From Gammaproteobacteria bacterium (GTDB lineage Bacteria; Pseudomonadota; Gammaproteobacteria; Eutrophobiales; Eutrophobiaceae), in the NCBI GenBank assembly GCA_012103475.1, contig WLWS01000002.1, positions 248,001 to 312,000 of the forward strand: a stretch of DNA of 64,000 nucleotides, in the 5' to 3' direction. The notes beneath the pieces were generated by a model. That model was not told where the DNA came from. It saw only the letters and a list, made by a program, of their open reading frames with translations, and searched no databases. Of the stretch, positions 16,605 through 25,920 are shown piece by piece (position 1 is the first letter of the stretch; each line of letters starts with the position of its first letter). A program made the translations under genes and the position numbers.

Positions 16605-17516
16605 TCAAGCGTTTTCTTTTTCGTACTTTTGATCAAACACAAAGCTGTCCGGTTTCCGTCTTACCGGTGCTTTCATCTTCGGCCGACCTTTCTGCAGTTT
16701 GCCGAGTGAATAACCCTGTACCTGAGAAGCACGGGCAACAATGGTAAATTTCATGTACCAGCCACCGGCGACCGCAAGTGCTGCAGCAAGACAGGAGAGC
16801 AGGCCGGTGTAAGTGGAAATGAACATACTTGTCAGTAACAAAGCGATTGGTGCCACGTTGGCGCCCCAAAGCATCAGTGGATTGATGCCATTGAGAATGG
16901 ACAAAGTTTTTTTCGGTGCTTTACTGCCATTCAGTTTACCCAGATAAGTTGTCCAGGAATAAGTGCGGAAGGCGAGAAAGGCGATGAAACTGAAGAAGAC
17001 CCAGCCCTGTATCGGGGCCATACCAATAGCATAGAGTGTCAGAATCAGAAGACCACTGCCTTCACTGAGACCGGTTGAGAGGATTAGTGGTACTACCGCC
17101 GGTTCACGCCATGAGGGGATGCCTTTGGAAGCAAGTAATATACGACCCTGACAAAACAGGTAAAGTAATCCGAGGATTCCAGAAAGTGCCACCAGACCGG
17201 GAATGTCCATAAACAGTCCGGCCAATGCCAATGGCATGAGAATGGTGCCGACAGAACCTTCACGTGTCATCCACGAGGTTTGCGGATGGAAGAACACATG
17301 CAGGGCACGCCAGGGTCGACCGATTTCCAGCCAGACCAGAAACAAACCCAAACCAATAAAGGCAAGTGCCTGCAGTCCAAGCGCCAGTGGCAGGGAGTTG
17401 GGATAGCTGGCTGCGGCGCTCATCAGAATCAGACCGCAACCGGTGCCGCCAAACATAAAGTTTCCGGCGGCGCGCCAGTCCCAGTGCGTTTGTAATTTAC
17501 TTCCGAATCTATTCAC
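16605..17516 (-). CDS. NrfD/DmsC-type membrane anchor subunit of a molybdopterin oxidoreductase
   Basis: This polytopic inner-membrane subunit should exchange electrons between the quinone pool and the iron-sulfur subunit. The 303-residue protein has about eight transmembrane helices, conserved EIGRPWRALHVFFHPQTSWMTRE between helices 2 and 3 (typical of DmsC-like anchors), and a basic cytoplasmic tail (KLQKGRPKMKAPVRRKPD). Its start overlaps the iron-sulfur gene by 8 bp, so the three genes form one operon ending in the terminator at 16545. Confidence 0.88.
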   Translation of the reverse strand: MNRFGSKLQTHWDWRAAGNFMFGGTGCGLILMSAAASYPNSLPLALGLQALAFIGLGLFLVWLEIGRPWRALHVFFHPQTSWMTREGSVGTILMPLALAGLFMDIPGLVALSGILGLLYLFCQGRILLASKGIPSWREPAVVPLILSTGLSEGSGLLILTLYAIGMAPIQGWVFFSFIAFLAFRTYSWTTYLGKLNGSKAPKKTLSILNGINPLMLWGANVAPIALLLTSMFISTYTGLLSCLAAALAVAGGWYMKFTIVARASQVQGYSLGKLQKGRPKMKAPVRRKPDSFVFDQKYEKENA

Positions 17517-18192
17517 CTTGCATTTTCTCCTGTAGTTCTTCGGGTAGCTCTTTATCCCAAAGGTAGAAGAAGCCCGGTTCAGTACCTAACTCGGCGTGCA
17601 TCTGAAACCAGGTATTTTCTGCGAGTAATTCAGAAACATTACTTTCCTCATCTTCGATGTCGCCAAAACTGAGTGCGTCGGCGATACAGGCGTTCACACA
17701 GCCCGGCGTGGCATCAGGATCGACACCAGGTGTGAGGCCCTTTTCCAGGCCGGCATCAACGCGATCGGAGCAGAATGTGCATTTCTGAGCGACGCCCATC
17801 GTGCGTTCATCAAATCGAATTTCTTCGGACTCCATTGGCGTGTCACCGTATGCGAAGCGCGGCTTGTCGACTTTATAACGGGCCTGATAAGGGCAGGCGA
17901 CTGTGCAGTAACTGCAACCGATACAAAGATCATAATCAATCGTGACAATACCATCATCACGCTGGCCGGTAGCTGTACTCGGGCAAACATGCATACATGG
18001 TGGATCGGAACAGTGCTGACAACCCACTGGTACGAACAGCCGTTCGACATCGGGGTATTCACCCCACTCCAGATCCAGCACTTTCCGCCATTGCACACCG
18101 GGTGGCGTGGCATTTGTGTGTTTACAGGCCGCTGTACAGGTCTGGCACCCGACACAGCGATTCAAATCAGCAATCATGACATAACGGGTCAT
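17509..18192 (-). CDS. Four-cluster [4Fe-4S] electron-transfer subunit (DmsB/PhsB-like)
   Basis: The 227-residue protein has four ferredoxin-type cysteine groups: CVGCQTCTAACK (residues 12-23), CQHCSDPPCMHVCP, CIGCSYCTVACP, and CTFCSDRV with a distal CVNACIADAL. This is the standard arrangement for the electron-wire subunit of CISM oxidoreductases. It has no signal peptide; such subunits are normally exported with a Tat-bearing catalytic partner, but here the partner lacks one too. Starts and stops overlap the genes on both sides. Confidence 0.93.
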   Translation of the reverse strand: MTRYVMIADLNRCVGCQTCTAACKHTNATPPGVQWRKVLDLEWGEYPDVERLFVPVGCQHCSDPPCMHVCPSTATGQRDDGIVTIDYDLCIGCSYCTVACPYQARYKVDKPRFAYGDTPMESEEIRFDERTMGVAQKCTFCSDRVDAGLEKGLTPGVDPDATPGCVNACIADALSFGDIEDEESNVSELLAENTWFQMHAELGTEPGFFYLWDKELPEELQEKMQGE

Positions 18193-20942
18193 TGTGCAGC
18201 TCCTACTCGTTTAATAGATACTTTGGTGCCATCGATACTCGCGCCACCGCCGTCAATATAATCCTGGTCCATAGCTACGAGCCTGTTCAAGCTCGGTCGA
18301 TTCAGGTCTTTCGCATATGGTGTTTTCCATTGGCCAAACTGAGCCAGCATGATAATGACATCGGGACGTACGCCCTGTCTTAAGCAGGCCACGCCGCGGG
18401 TTGAGGCTATCGGAGAGGTTATTTCGATGATGTCACCGTTTTCAATACCCATCGCATTGGCTTTGCCTTCATTCATTATGATGCCATCGTGACCGAAGAC
18501 GTTGTCAGCCACTTCTTTCATCATTTGAATGCCGACATTGGCGCCCCAGGCGTATTGCATGCTGCGACCGGTGAGTAACCAGAAAGGAAAATCAGCGGCC
18601 TTCACATCGTGGTTCTTTTCAATCAATTCATCCCACAATTTATTTAGATCGTGCCAGACTGGTAGTGGTGTGTATTCGGCAAGTTGTCTGTCCCACCAGT
18701 TGACTCCGGTTTCGTGCAGGCGATTGGCAAGTTCTTTACCCATGCGATGATAGCGTTCCTGGTAAGGAAGTTCGAAACGCAAATCCCTGTCTTCGATTGC
18801 CGGATAGAGGTACCAGTTCAGGCGAGAGTAGGGCCGTGTTTTAAAACCGTTCTCCCGGAACCAGTCCAGATCGAGTACTTCTTTACCACCGGTTAAATCG
18901 TGGCTGGCGGCTTTACAGACGGCATCCCAGACTTCATCCTGAGTGTGTTCTTTTGTAATATCGAGGGAATAGTCATAGCCTTCGCCCTGCAGCGGGATTC
19001 CGCAACCGGCACCGTTGATAACTGAATTGTAGGCTTCAAGTAAGCCGGTACGGCGCGCCAGCTCGTTAGCAATCCAGCTAAAATCTTTCGCATCATTCTG
19101 TGGCGGGACCACAGCCTGGCGCAGTGCCCAGCCTTCTGATTCCCAATGATTCTCAAAATAGTGGCCACCACCGATGCGTAACAACTGATCACTTTCGAGA
19201 TCAGTCGCTTCCGGCATGATGACGTCAGCGTAGTGATTGGTTTCATCGTGGGTGTAGGCGAAAGCGGCAATAAACGGAAATTTCGCCATTGCATCACCCA
19301 TTAAATCGGTTTCTGAAAAAGATATCGCCGGGTTACATTTATAAACAAACCAGACATCGGGTGGATTTGGTTTCGGCCAGCTCTCAGCTGCGCGTTCCTG
19401 TAATCTCAGCCAGGCAATCGTGGTGGAACCGAACAACTGCTGTCCCATATTGTTACCAGACATCGGTGTCAGGGTATCGTTAGCATGCCGATTAAGCGGC
19501 GCGTCGTTCCATCCTTCTTTGCTGGTGGGGGTGAAGGTGTGTGACATGAAACCATCTTCTCCCACATCAACAGTCAAGAGTCTGTCCCAATCAGTGTCGC
19601 CGGCGAGATGCGTGGTACTACCAAGCATGCTACCGGAGACTTCGAGTGCTCCGACCAGTACCTGCATCATGGTATGTGCCCAGACACATTCATAACCTCC
19701 CCAGCCGTTGTTGACGGATTTTCCAAGGACCGTTGCTACCGGACGGAAAGGAACTTTACGACCATCGATTTCTTCGAACTCACCAATGTGGGCGTGGGCG
19801 ACGAAGTCGTTGGCGATACGACGTGTTGTCTCTGCCGGAACATCAGATATTCCTTCTGCCCATTCCGGTGTGCGTTCTGCCACCAGTTGTTTGGTTAAAT
19901 CCAGACCGGTAGTGCCTTCGACATTATCATGTGTCCAGCTCTCTTCATCGGCGCCTACTTCAATCGCTTTGTCGATGGTGTAAGTACCGTACAAGGCCGG
20001 ATCAGTACCTTTCGTATCGTAAGGGACGGCCTTTTTAGTGTTATTGTCATACAAAAGCGGCTTTTTGCTTTCCGGGTCGCGTAGATAAAATCCGTTCGGG
20101 CCGACGAGGTAGGGGGACGCCGTTCGGTCACGCAGAAATTCAACATCTAGTTTTTCTAGCCCAATCTCATGCATCATGACATTCAGCATGGCAAACATAA
20201 CTGCAGAGTCGGTTTTTACTTTAATCGGTACCCATTCGCTTGCGCTGGCACCAGTTATCGAGAGGTGTGGTTCAAATTGAATGCGGGTCATGCCTCTTAC
20301 GCGTGCATCAGCATGACGACGTACACCGGTCACACCGCCGGAAGCATCAATGTTATTGCCAAATGAAATCAGGTATTCGCAGCGAGGAGTATCCGGAAGG
20401 ATGGTAAAGGCCCGGTGCCAGAGTTCGCCGAACATGTGCTCTGAGTGATAACACTTAACTGTTCCGCCAGCACCGAGACTCTGATCAAAGGGACCCCAGG
20501 CAAATAACAGAGCAGGAAAACTGCCCATGTATTTAAAAGGTGTGGCTGCACCGCCAGTAGTGAAGGCCAGTCGCGGGTTGCCGTGTTCGTCGAGCACATC
20601 TTTGGCCCGCGCCTCGTTCATTTTCTCCGCAACAATGTCGAGAGCCTCTTCCCAGGATATTTCTTCCCAGCCCGGATCTTCGTGCCGGCCCTTTTTCGGG
20701 TTGGTACGTTTCATGGGACGTTTTATACGATCGGGATTATAGAGCTTCTGCACCAGACCGAAAGGTTTTACACAGACTTTACCGTCTGCAGGATGCTCAC
20801 CTTTCAAGTCAAAATTGGGTTCGACCTTGGTCGCGATACCGTCTATGACTTCGACTGTCAATAAATCCGGGCCATTGACACATTGATAACAGTATGTGGA
20901 TACTTTTTTCTTGTCTTGTGGGACAGGGGCAGTAGCACTCAT
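18189..20942 (-). CDS. Molybdopterin oxidoreductase catalytic subunit (DMSO-reductase superfamily, substrate unknown)
   Basis: The 917-residue catalytic subunit of the three-part complex has the N-terminal Fe4S4 domain, followed by the pterin domains (SWEEALDIVAEKM; HDETNHYADVIMPEATDLESDQLL) and the C-terminal cap (NGDIIEITSP). Two oddities are visible. The cluster motif has Cys18, Cys21 and Cys57, but the position expected for the third cysteine is Pro25. There is also no twin-arginine signal (the N-terminus is MSATAPVPQDKKK), so the complex probably faces the cytoplasm. The Mo-ligand region reads TVKCYHSEHM with Cys164 as a candidate ligand. It shares a divergent palindrome-containing promoter with the xdhC/cox operon. 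The substrate cannot be inferred. Confidence 0.88.
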   Translation of the reverse strand: MSATAPVPQDKKKVSTYCYQCVNGPDLLTVEVIDGIATKVEPNFDLKGEHPADGKVCVKPFGLVQKLYNPDRIKRPMKRTNPKKGRHEDPGWEEISWEEALDIVAEKMNEARAKDVLDEHGNPRLAFTTGGAATPFKYMGSFPALLFAWGPFDQSLGAGGTVKCYHSEHMFGELWHRAFTILPDTPRCEYLISFGNNIDASGGVTGVRRHADARVRGMTRIQFEPHLSITGASASEWVPIKVKTDSAVMFAMLNVMMHEIGLEKLDVEFLRDRTASPYLVGPNGFYLRDPESKKPLLYDNNTKKAVPYDTKGTDPALYGTYTIDKAIEVGADEESWTHDNVEGTTGLDLTKQLVAERTPEWAEGISDVPAETTRRIANDFVAHAHIGEFEEIDGRKVPFRPVATVLGKSVNNGWGGYECVWAHTMMQVLVGALEVSGSMLGSTTHLAGDTDWDRLLTVDVGEDGFMSHTFTPTSKEGWNDAPLNRHANDTLTPMSGNNMGQQLFGSTTIAWLRLQERAAESWPKPNPPDVWFVYKCNPAISFSETDLMGDAMAKFPFIAAFAYTHDETNHYADVIMPEATDLESDQLLRIGGGHYFENHWESEGWALRQAVVPPQNDAKDFSWIANELARRTGLLEAYNSVINGAGCGIPLQGEGYDYSLDITKEHTQDEVWDAVCKAASHDLTGGKEVLDLDWFRENGFKTRPYSRLNWYLYPAIEDRDLRFELPYQERYHRMGKELANRLHETGVNWWDRQLAEYTPLPVWHDLNKLWDELIEKNHDVKAADFPFWLLTGRSMQYAWGANVGIQMMKEVADNVFGHDGIIMNEGKANAMGIENGDIIEITSPIASTRGVACLRQGVRPDVIIMLAQFGQWKTPYAKDLNRPSLNRLVAMDQDYIDGGGASIDGTKVSIKRVGAAQ

Positions 20943-21016
20943 TGATTATTCGCCTCTCTTCTTATCAGGTCGATTAAATACGTTTGACGCTCAACACGCT
21001 TGCCACAAGTTTACTC

Positions 21017-21086
21017 TTTATCAGGACAAAATAAAGACCTATCAATACGGTACCGTATTGACAATTCCCACTGCGGTCATTATTGT
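21017..21086. promoter_or_regulatory. Overlapping divergent promoters with an 18-bp perfect palindrome (TetR-type operator candidate)
   Basis: CAATACGGTACCGTATTG occupies 21043-21060. On the plus strand its right end is part of a -35 box TTGACA (21058-21063), followed after 17 bp by TATTGT (21081-21086), which drives the xdhC/cox operon. On the minus strand its left end forms TTGATA (21040-21045 read in reverse), followed after 17 bp by GATAAA (21017-21022), which drives the molybdopterin oxidoreductase operon. A protein bound to the palindrome would block both -35 boxes. The core TACG-N4-CGTA recurs at 29325-29336 and 32159-32170. Confidence 0.75.
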
Positions 21087-21146
21087 TGAGCAATTACGCA
21101 TCCTGAGCTTCGAATATAGTGACTATTAATAAGAGGGACGGGGGGA

Positions 21147-21479
21147 TTGGCGGAAAACAACAATAATTTGCGGCTTACGGCGGAACAATGGGTTCTCGAA
21201 GGACGACAGGTGGCCATTGCCACCGTTGTGCAAACCTGGGGTTCGTCGCCCAGATCCGCAGGCAGTCAATTATTGATTGATAGCACCGGCGATTTTCTCG
21301 GTTCTGTGTCTGGTGGTTGTGTGGAAACGGCGGTTATTACAGAAGCACTGGAAGTTATTAAGGACGGCAAGCCGCGCCTGCTCGATTATGGCGTTAGTAA
21401 CGAGATGGCCTGGGAAGTCGGACTTGCCTGCGGTGGCCATATCCATGTTTATGTTGAAGCTCTGCTAGAGGCGAACTGA
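21147..21479 (+). CDS. XdhC/CoxI-family protein, N-terminal domain only
   Basis: XdhC/CoxI proteins bind molybdenum cofactor and help sulfurate and insert it into molybdenum hydroxylases. This 110-residue chain (TTG start after AGAGGGACGGGGGG) contains only the XdhC_CoxI domain (VVQTWGSSPRSAGSQLL, GSVSGGCVETAVI, LACGGHIHVYVE). The C-terminal Rossmann domain is in the next gene, in the same reading frame and separated by exactly one TGA codon. It heads the operon for the molybdenum hydroxylase below. Confidence 0.85.
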   Translation: MAENNNNLRLTAEQWVLEGRQVAIATVVQTWGSSPRSAGSQLLIDSTGDFLGSVSGGCVETAVITEALEVIKDGKPRLLDYGVSNEMAWEVGLACGGHIHVYVEALLEAN

Positions 21480-22178
21480 ATGCAATTAGAAACCCTGCAA
21501 GCGCTTAACAAAGCCTGTCGAGAATTGCGGCCGGTTGCGCTTGTGACGGATCTTAATGATGGCGCGCAAGTACTTTATTACGCCGACAGTGACGTCAGCA
21601 GCGCTCCGCTGTCTAACGAGGACAAGCTTCTCGCCCAGCAGGTGTTGATACTTAATAGCAGTAAACGTTTTCAGCTTGATGAGCGGGATCTGTTTATTCA
21701 GGCTTTCAACACACCCTTACGCATGATCGTAATTGGTGCGGTGCACATCGCACAGGATCTCATTAGTATCGCCAATCAATGTGAGTTTCGGGTGACTCTG
21801 GTAGATCCACGCCCTGTTTTTGCCAGCGAGACCCGTTTTCCGAATACCAACGTAGTCGATGACTGGCCGGATAAGGCCTTACAGGCACTCAACATTGACG
21901 GGCGCACAGCAGTTATTACCTTGAGCCACGATCCCAAACTGGATGATCCGGCACTTGAAATTGCATTAAACTCAAATGCGTTCTACATTGGTTCGCTCGG
22001 CAGCCGGCGAACTCATACGGCGCGATTAGAGCGATTAGAAGCGAAAGGCTTCAGTGCTGAAAAACAGGCACTTATTCGGGGTCCGATCGGACTGGATATC
22101 GGGGCCAAAAGTACAACAGAAATCGCCATATCCATTATGGCTGAAGTAATTCAGAAGTATCGGCAAAGCAGCGAATGA
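21480..22178 (+). CDS. XdhC/CoxI-family protein, C-terminal Rossmann domain
   Basis: This 232-residue protein starts with the ATG immediately after the TGA of the preceding gene (TGA-ATG, same frame). It contains the XdhC_C Rossmann domain (MIVIGAVHIAQDLISIANQCEF, then DDWPDKALQALNIDGRTAVITLSHDPKLDDPAL, then YIGSLGSRRTHTARLERL and GPIGLDIGAKSTTEIAISIMAEV). Its first about 75 residues resemble no part of XdhC that could be recognised. Together with the upstream gene it makes up one XdhC equivalent, needed to activate the coxMSL-like enzyme. Confidence 0.88.
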   Translation: MQLETLQALNKACRELRPVALVTDLNDGAQVLYYADSDVSSAPLSNEDKLLAQQVLILNSSKRFQLDERDLFIQAFNTPLRMIVIGAVHIAQDLISIANQCEFRVTLVDPRPVFASETRFPNTNVVDDWPDKALQALNIDGRTAVITLSHDPKLDDPALEIALNSNAFYIGSLGSRRTHTARLERLEAKGFSAEKQALIRGPIGLDIGAKSTTEIAISIMAEVIQKYRQSSE

Positions 22179-22215
22179 ATCTTATCAATAAAACAATCGA
22201 CACTGGAGAATAACC

Positions 22216-23091
22216 GTGGCCTTAACAAGCGTGCAATCATTTTACAGTCCGGAAGACAGCAAGGGTGTTATTGAGCTTCTGGCTAAATACGAAGACAGTG
22301 CATTAATCGTCGCAGGAGGTACCTTTCTGCATGGTCTGGTATCGAGAGGTCTGCTAAGCGGCATTGAAGCGCTGATCAATATTCAAAAACTCGGGCTCAA
22401 CCAAATTGATGTATCGGGCGCTACGATGACAGTTGGTGCGACCACCATCCTCGGACAGTTACAAAGTTGTGAGCAGGTACAAAAAGAAGCCTGGTTGGGC
22501 GCAGTAAAAGATGCCATGACTTATCCGCCGGTACAGATAATGAATTCAGGCACAGTCGGCGGTTCAATTTCTTCTTCCTGTCCATTCTTTGATTTTCCGG
22601 TCACCTTGCTCGCACTGGATGGAAACGTACAGGCAGAAGGCGGCAATGGTGCGAGAACTATTTCACTGGATGAGTTTTTTGCCGGTCTGTTTGAAAATTC
22701 ACTTGAGGCCGATGAATTTGTCACCGGAGTGACGATTCCGGTGCCGGCAAGTAAAAGCACGAGCGCATTTATCAAGATGGAAACCAATGCCAATGATCTG
22801 GCGATAATTAATCTGGCCGTCAGTTTGAGTATGACAGACGATGGCAGCTGCGCCGGAGCAAGAGTGTTTGCCGGTGGTGGTGTTGGTGAGACGCCGGTGC
22901 GCTGTAGCGCAGCGGAGGGAATATTAAGTGCGTCAAAACTGGATGAAGACACACTGGAAAAGGCTGGTCAGGCGGCAGCCGATGAACTGGACCCGTTATC
23001 GGATCATCGGGCGTCTGCGGAATATCGAAAAGCTATGGGTAAAGTATTGTTAAAACGCGCAGTGACCAGTGCCATCGGCAGACTGGCTTAA
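22216..23091 (+). CDS. Molybdenum hydroxylase FAD-binding subunit (CoxM-like)
   Basis: This is the middle electron-transfer subunit of a xanthine dehydrogenase/CO dehydrogenase-type enzyme. The GTG start follows GGAGAA. In the 291-residue sequence the FAD-binding motifs are IVAGGTFLHG (about residue 33) and NSGTVGGSISSSCPFFDFPVTLLALD (split across residues 110-135), and the C-terminal CO_deh_flav_C domain ends in DHRASAEYRKAMGKVLLKRA. It is followed after 10 bp by the iron-sulfur subunit. Confidence 0.9.
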   Translation: MALTSVQSFYSPEDSKGVIELLAKYEDSALIVAGGTFLHGLVSRGLLSGIEALINIQKLGLNQIDVSGATMTVGATTILGQLQSCEQVQKEAWLGAVKDAMTYPPVQIMNSGTVGGSISSSCPFFDFPVTLLALDGNVQAEGGNGARTISLDEFFAGLFENSLEADEFVTGVTIPVPASKSTSAFIKMETNANDLAIINLAVSLSMTDDGSCAGARVFAGGGVGETPVRCSAAEGILSASKLDEDTLEKAGQAAADELDPLSDHRASAEYRKAMGKVLLKRAVTSAIGRLA

Positions 23092-23101
23092 GGGGATTAG
23101 G

Positions 23102-23563
23102 ATGAAACAGATTATAGAACTTGATGTAAACGACGAAGTGCATGAGCTGGCAGTCGAACCGTATGACAGCCTGCTGCGTACCTTGCGTGACCGTGCTGGT
23201 ATGCAGGGCACCAAACGCGGTTGCGATTCCGGTGGCTGCGGTTGTTGTACCGTTCTGGTCGATGGCAAGGCAGTGTATTCGTGTATGACTATGGTGATGT
23301 CAGTTATCGACAAGAAAATCACCACGGTGGAAGGCTTGCCTGAAGATGGTGAGCTGGATCCTTTGCAGCAGGCTTTTATTGATGCTGGCGCAGTGCAATG
23401 TGGTTACTGCACATGCGGGATCATGATGGCCTCAAAGCAATTGCTGGCGGATAACCCGAATCCGACAGAGGATGAAATTCGTAAGGGAATCTCCGGCAAC
23501 CTCTGTCGCTGTACCGGTTACCAGAAAATTATTGATGCCATCAAAATGGCTGCTGCCAGTTAA
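23102..23563 (+). CDS. Molybdenum hydroxylase [2Fe-2S] subunit (CoxS-like)
   Basis: The small subunit of 153 residues starts at the ATG at 23102 (AGGGGATTAGG ribosome binding site; an in-frame ATG at 23069 lies in the previous gene). The plant-type [2Fe-2S] motif is CDSGGCGCCTVLVDG, and the helical [2Fe-2S] domain has CGYCTCG and CRCTGYQK. The usual CTPG is CTCG here, giving an extra cysteine. It passes electrons from the Mo site to FAD. Confidence 0.93.
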   Translation: MKQIIELDVNDEVHELAVEPYDSLLRTLRDRAGMQGTKRGCDSGGCGCCTVLVDGKAVYSCMTMVMSVIDKKITTVEGLPEDGELDPLQQAFIDAGAVQCGYCTCGIMMASKQLLADNPNPTEDEIRKGISGNLCRCTGYQKIIDAIKMAAAS

Positions 23564-23586
23564 TAACAAATAAAGAGAGTTTAACT

Positions 23587-25914
23587 ATGAGCACAAACGT
23601 AATTGGAAAAAGTATTACCCGACCTGATGCTTACGATAAAGTAACCGGTGGAAAAAAATACCCGGTGAATTATTCCCTGCCGGGTATGTTACATATGAAG
23701 ATATTGCGTAGCCCCTATCCACACGCAAAAATTCTAAGTATCGATACGTCAGAAGCAGAGAAAGTAGCGGGTGTTAGAGGGGTGCTAGTCCCCGATGATG
23801 TTCCTAAACAATATTTCACACCGGTATATTTTGTTCCCCACAACGCACCCAGCATGGTTCAGGATTTCGTCCTGATGAGCGATACGGTGCGTTGGGCAGG
23901 TCAGCCTGTAGCTGCAGTTGCGGCTGTCAGCGAAGACATTGCCGAGCAGGCACTTGAATTGATTGATGTCGAATACGAAGAATTACCGACAGTATTTGAC
24001 CCTGAAGAAGCTATGAAAGATGGTGCCCCACAGTTACATGAAGCTTCACCGAATAATATTGCCAAGGCTCCGTCATTTGCTTTCGGTGATATGGACGCTG
24101 GCTTTGAAGAGGCTGATCACATTTTTGAAGGTGTCTATGAGACCCAACGTGTGCACACCTGCTACATGGAACCCCGCGTTTGTGTGGTCGACAGTGATAC
24201 GGATGGTCGTCTGACAGTTCATTCTTCCATGCAGCATACTTTTGGCTTGCGTGAAAAACTGGCGTATGCGCTGGATATTGCAGAAAGCAAGGTAACAGTA
24301 GTAAAGCCGACTTACATCGGTGGTGGTTTTGGTGGCAAGCTGGATATCGGTTTTATAGAAGGTCTTGCGGCCTTGCTGAGTTTAAAAACCGGAAAGCCTG
24401 TCAGGGGAGAACACAGTCGCGGTGAGGATTTTATTTCCACTACCCGTAACCCGATTAAAGTGTATTTAAAAACCGGCGTGAAAAAGGATAGTACTTACAC
24501 AGCGCGTTCAATTCGAAGCATACTGGATGCCGGTGCCCATGCCACCCATGGCTCGGAAGTGATTATGGTGCATGGTCTCTACGGTACTTTCTTTCCGTGG
24601 AAGTGCCCGAATCAATTATGGGAAGGCTTCACTGTTTATACCAATAATATGATTGGTGGTGGCTACCGCGGTTATGGTGCACCACAGGGCTGTTTCGCCG
24701 TTGAATCACAGAATGACGAGATTTGTGAAACACTTGGTATTGATCCAATTGAATTTCGTCTGAAAAATACCCATCGTGAAGGCGATCCACACCCCGTACT
24801 CGAAGGTCATAAGCTGGCCAGTTACAAAATTGAAGATTGTCTGCGTCAGGGCGCTGAACGTATTGGTTTTGACAAGCGCAAACCAGCCGGCTCGTCGACA
24901 GAGGTAAAGAAACGGGGTATAGGCTTTGCCTGTCATCCGCTCTGGGTCAGTGGTTGTGTTGGCTTCCCGGATATATATGAACACTCTGGTGCCACGGTAA
25001 AGCTAAACCGGGATGGAACCGCTGATGTGATTTCCGCCTGTGTTGATCTTGGTTCGGGTCAGATCAGTATGCTCACTGCTGTTGTTGCCGAAGAGCTCAG
25101 TCTGGCGCCGGAAAACGTCAGAGTTGTTTATGCGGATACCGATACAGCACCTTTTGATGCACCGACGCATGCGAGTCGGGCAACTTACTCGGCGGGATTG
25201 GCGACGAAAGCTGCCGCAGTAGAAACGAAAAAACGTTTATTCCAGGCTGCAGCCGCCGTCATGGAAGCGAACGCAGAGGATATGGTGCTTGAAGATGGAA
25301 TGGTAATGGTGAAAGGCGCGCCAGATTCGGCAATTCCGATGACCGATATTATTGCCAGAGCCGAATCCCCTTTTATTCAGGTCGGAGAGCAGGGGCCCGC
25401 TCCCACGACTATTGCTGAGAAAGGCACGATTATCGGATCGGCAAGCCAGGCACCACCTTCGAATCCTTCTCCGGTTGGTGCCCAGTTCATCGAACTCGAC
25501 GTGGATACCGACACTGGTGTTGTCGAGATATTAAGAGTGGTGTATTCGACGGACATTGGTCAGGTCATTCATCCGAACTCGGCAGAAGGCCAGGTCGAAG
25601 GTGGCTTTCAACAGGGCATGGGCTATGCACTGATGGAAAACCTGCAGTTTGATCAGGAAACCGGTGCGTGTTTGTCTGCAGATTTTCTCGACTACAAAAT
25701 ACCGACATCAATGGAGATGCCAGCGAATATTGAAAGTATTTTTATTGACTCGAATGAGCCAAGTGGTCCCTACGGTGGCAAGAGTATGTCGGAAATGTGT
25801 CTGATTGTGCCAGCCGCGGCGATCGCAAACGCGGTTTACAATGCGATTGGTGTAAGAATTACAGATTTGCCAATCACACCAGAGAAAATTCTAAAGGCAT
25901 TAGGGAAGTTGTAG
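23587..25914 (+). CDS. Molybdenum hydroxylase large subunit (xanthine dehydrogenase / aldehyde oxidase family, CoxL-like)
   Basis: This 775-residue molybdopterin-binding subunit has the Q-loop-type GGGFGGKLDIGF and the active-site loop IGGGYRGYGAPQG in place of the AYXCSFR of true (form I) CO dehydrogenase, and the catalytic glutamate near the end in GKSMSEMCL. This places it among generic hydroxylases (xanthine, hydroxybenzoyl-CoA or nicotinate type) rather than CO oxidation. It is one operon with xdhC, coxM-, coxS- and a DUF3179 gene. The coxD/E/G-like accessory genes downstream on the other strand probably serve it. The substrate is unknown. Confidence 0.9.
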   Translation: MSTNVIGKSITRPDAYDKVTGGKKYPVNYSLPGMLHMKILRSPYPHAKILSIDTSEAEKVAGVRGVLVPDDVPKQYFTPVYFVPHNAPSMVQDFVLMSDTVRWAGQPVAAVAAVSEDIAEQALELIDVEYEELPTVFDPEEAMKDGAPQLHEASPNNIAKAPSFAFGDMDAGFEEADHIFEGVYETQRVHTCYMEPRVCVVDSDTDGRLTVHSSMQHTFGLREKLAYALDIAESKVTVVKPTYIGGGFGGKLDIGFIEGLAALLSLKTGKPVRGEHSRGEDFISTTRNPIKVYLKTGVKKDSTYTARSIRSILDAGAHATHGSEVIMVHGLYGTFFPWKCPNQLWEGFTVYTNNMIGGGYRGYGAPQGCFAVESQNDEICETLGIDPIEFRLKNTHREGDPHPVLEGHKLASYKIEDCLRQGAERIGFDKRKPAGSSTEVKKRGIGFACHPLWVSGCVGFPDIYEHSGATVKLNRDGTADVISACVDLGSGQISMLTAVVAEELSLAPENVRVVYADTDTAPFDAPTHASRATYSAGLATKAAAVETKKRLFQAAAAVMEANAEDMVLEDGMVMVKGAPDSAIPMTDIIARAESPFIQVGEQGPAPTTIAEKGTIIGSASQAPPSNPSPVGAQFIELDVDTDTGVVEILRVVYSTDIGQVIHPNSAEGQVEGGFQQGMGYALMENLQFDQETGACLSADFLDYKIPTSMEMPANIESIFIDSNEPSGPYGGKSMSEMCLIVPAAAIANAVYNAIGVRITDLPITPEKILKALGKL

Positions 25915-25920
25915 ACAAAA

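Noticed and set aside
23587..25914. Calling the coxMSL-like operon a carbon monoxide dehydrogenase
   Set aside because: The large subunit lacks the AYXCSFR loop of form I CO dehydrogenase; only the general molybdenum hydroxylase family is supported.
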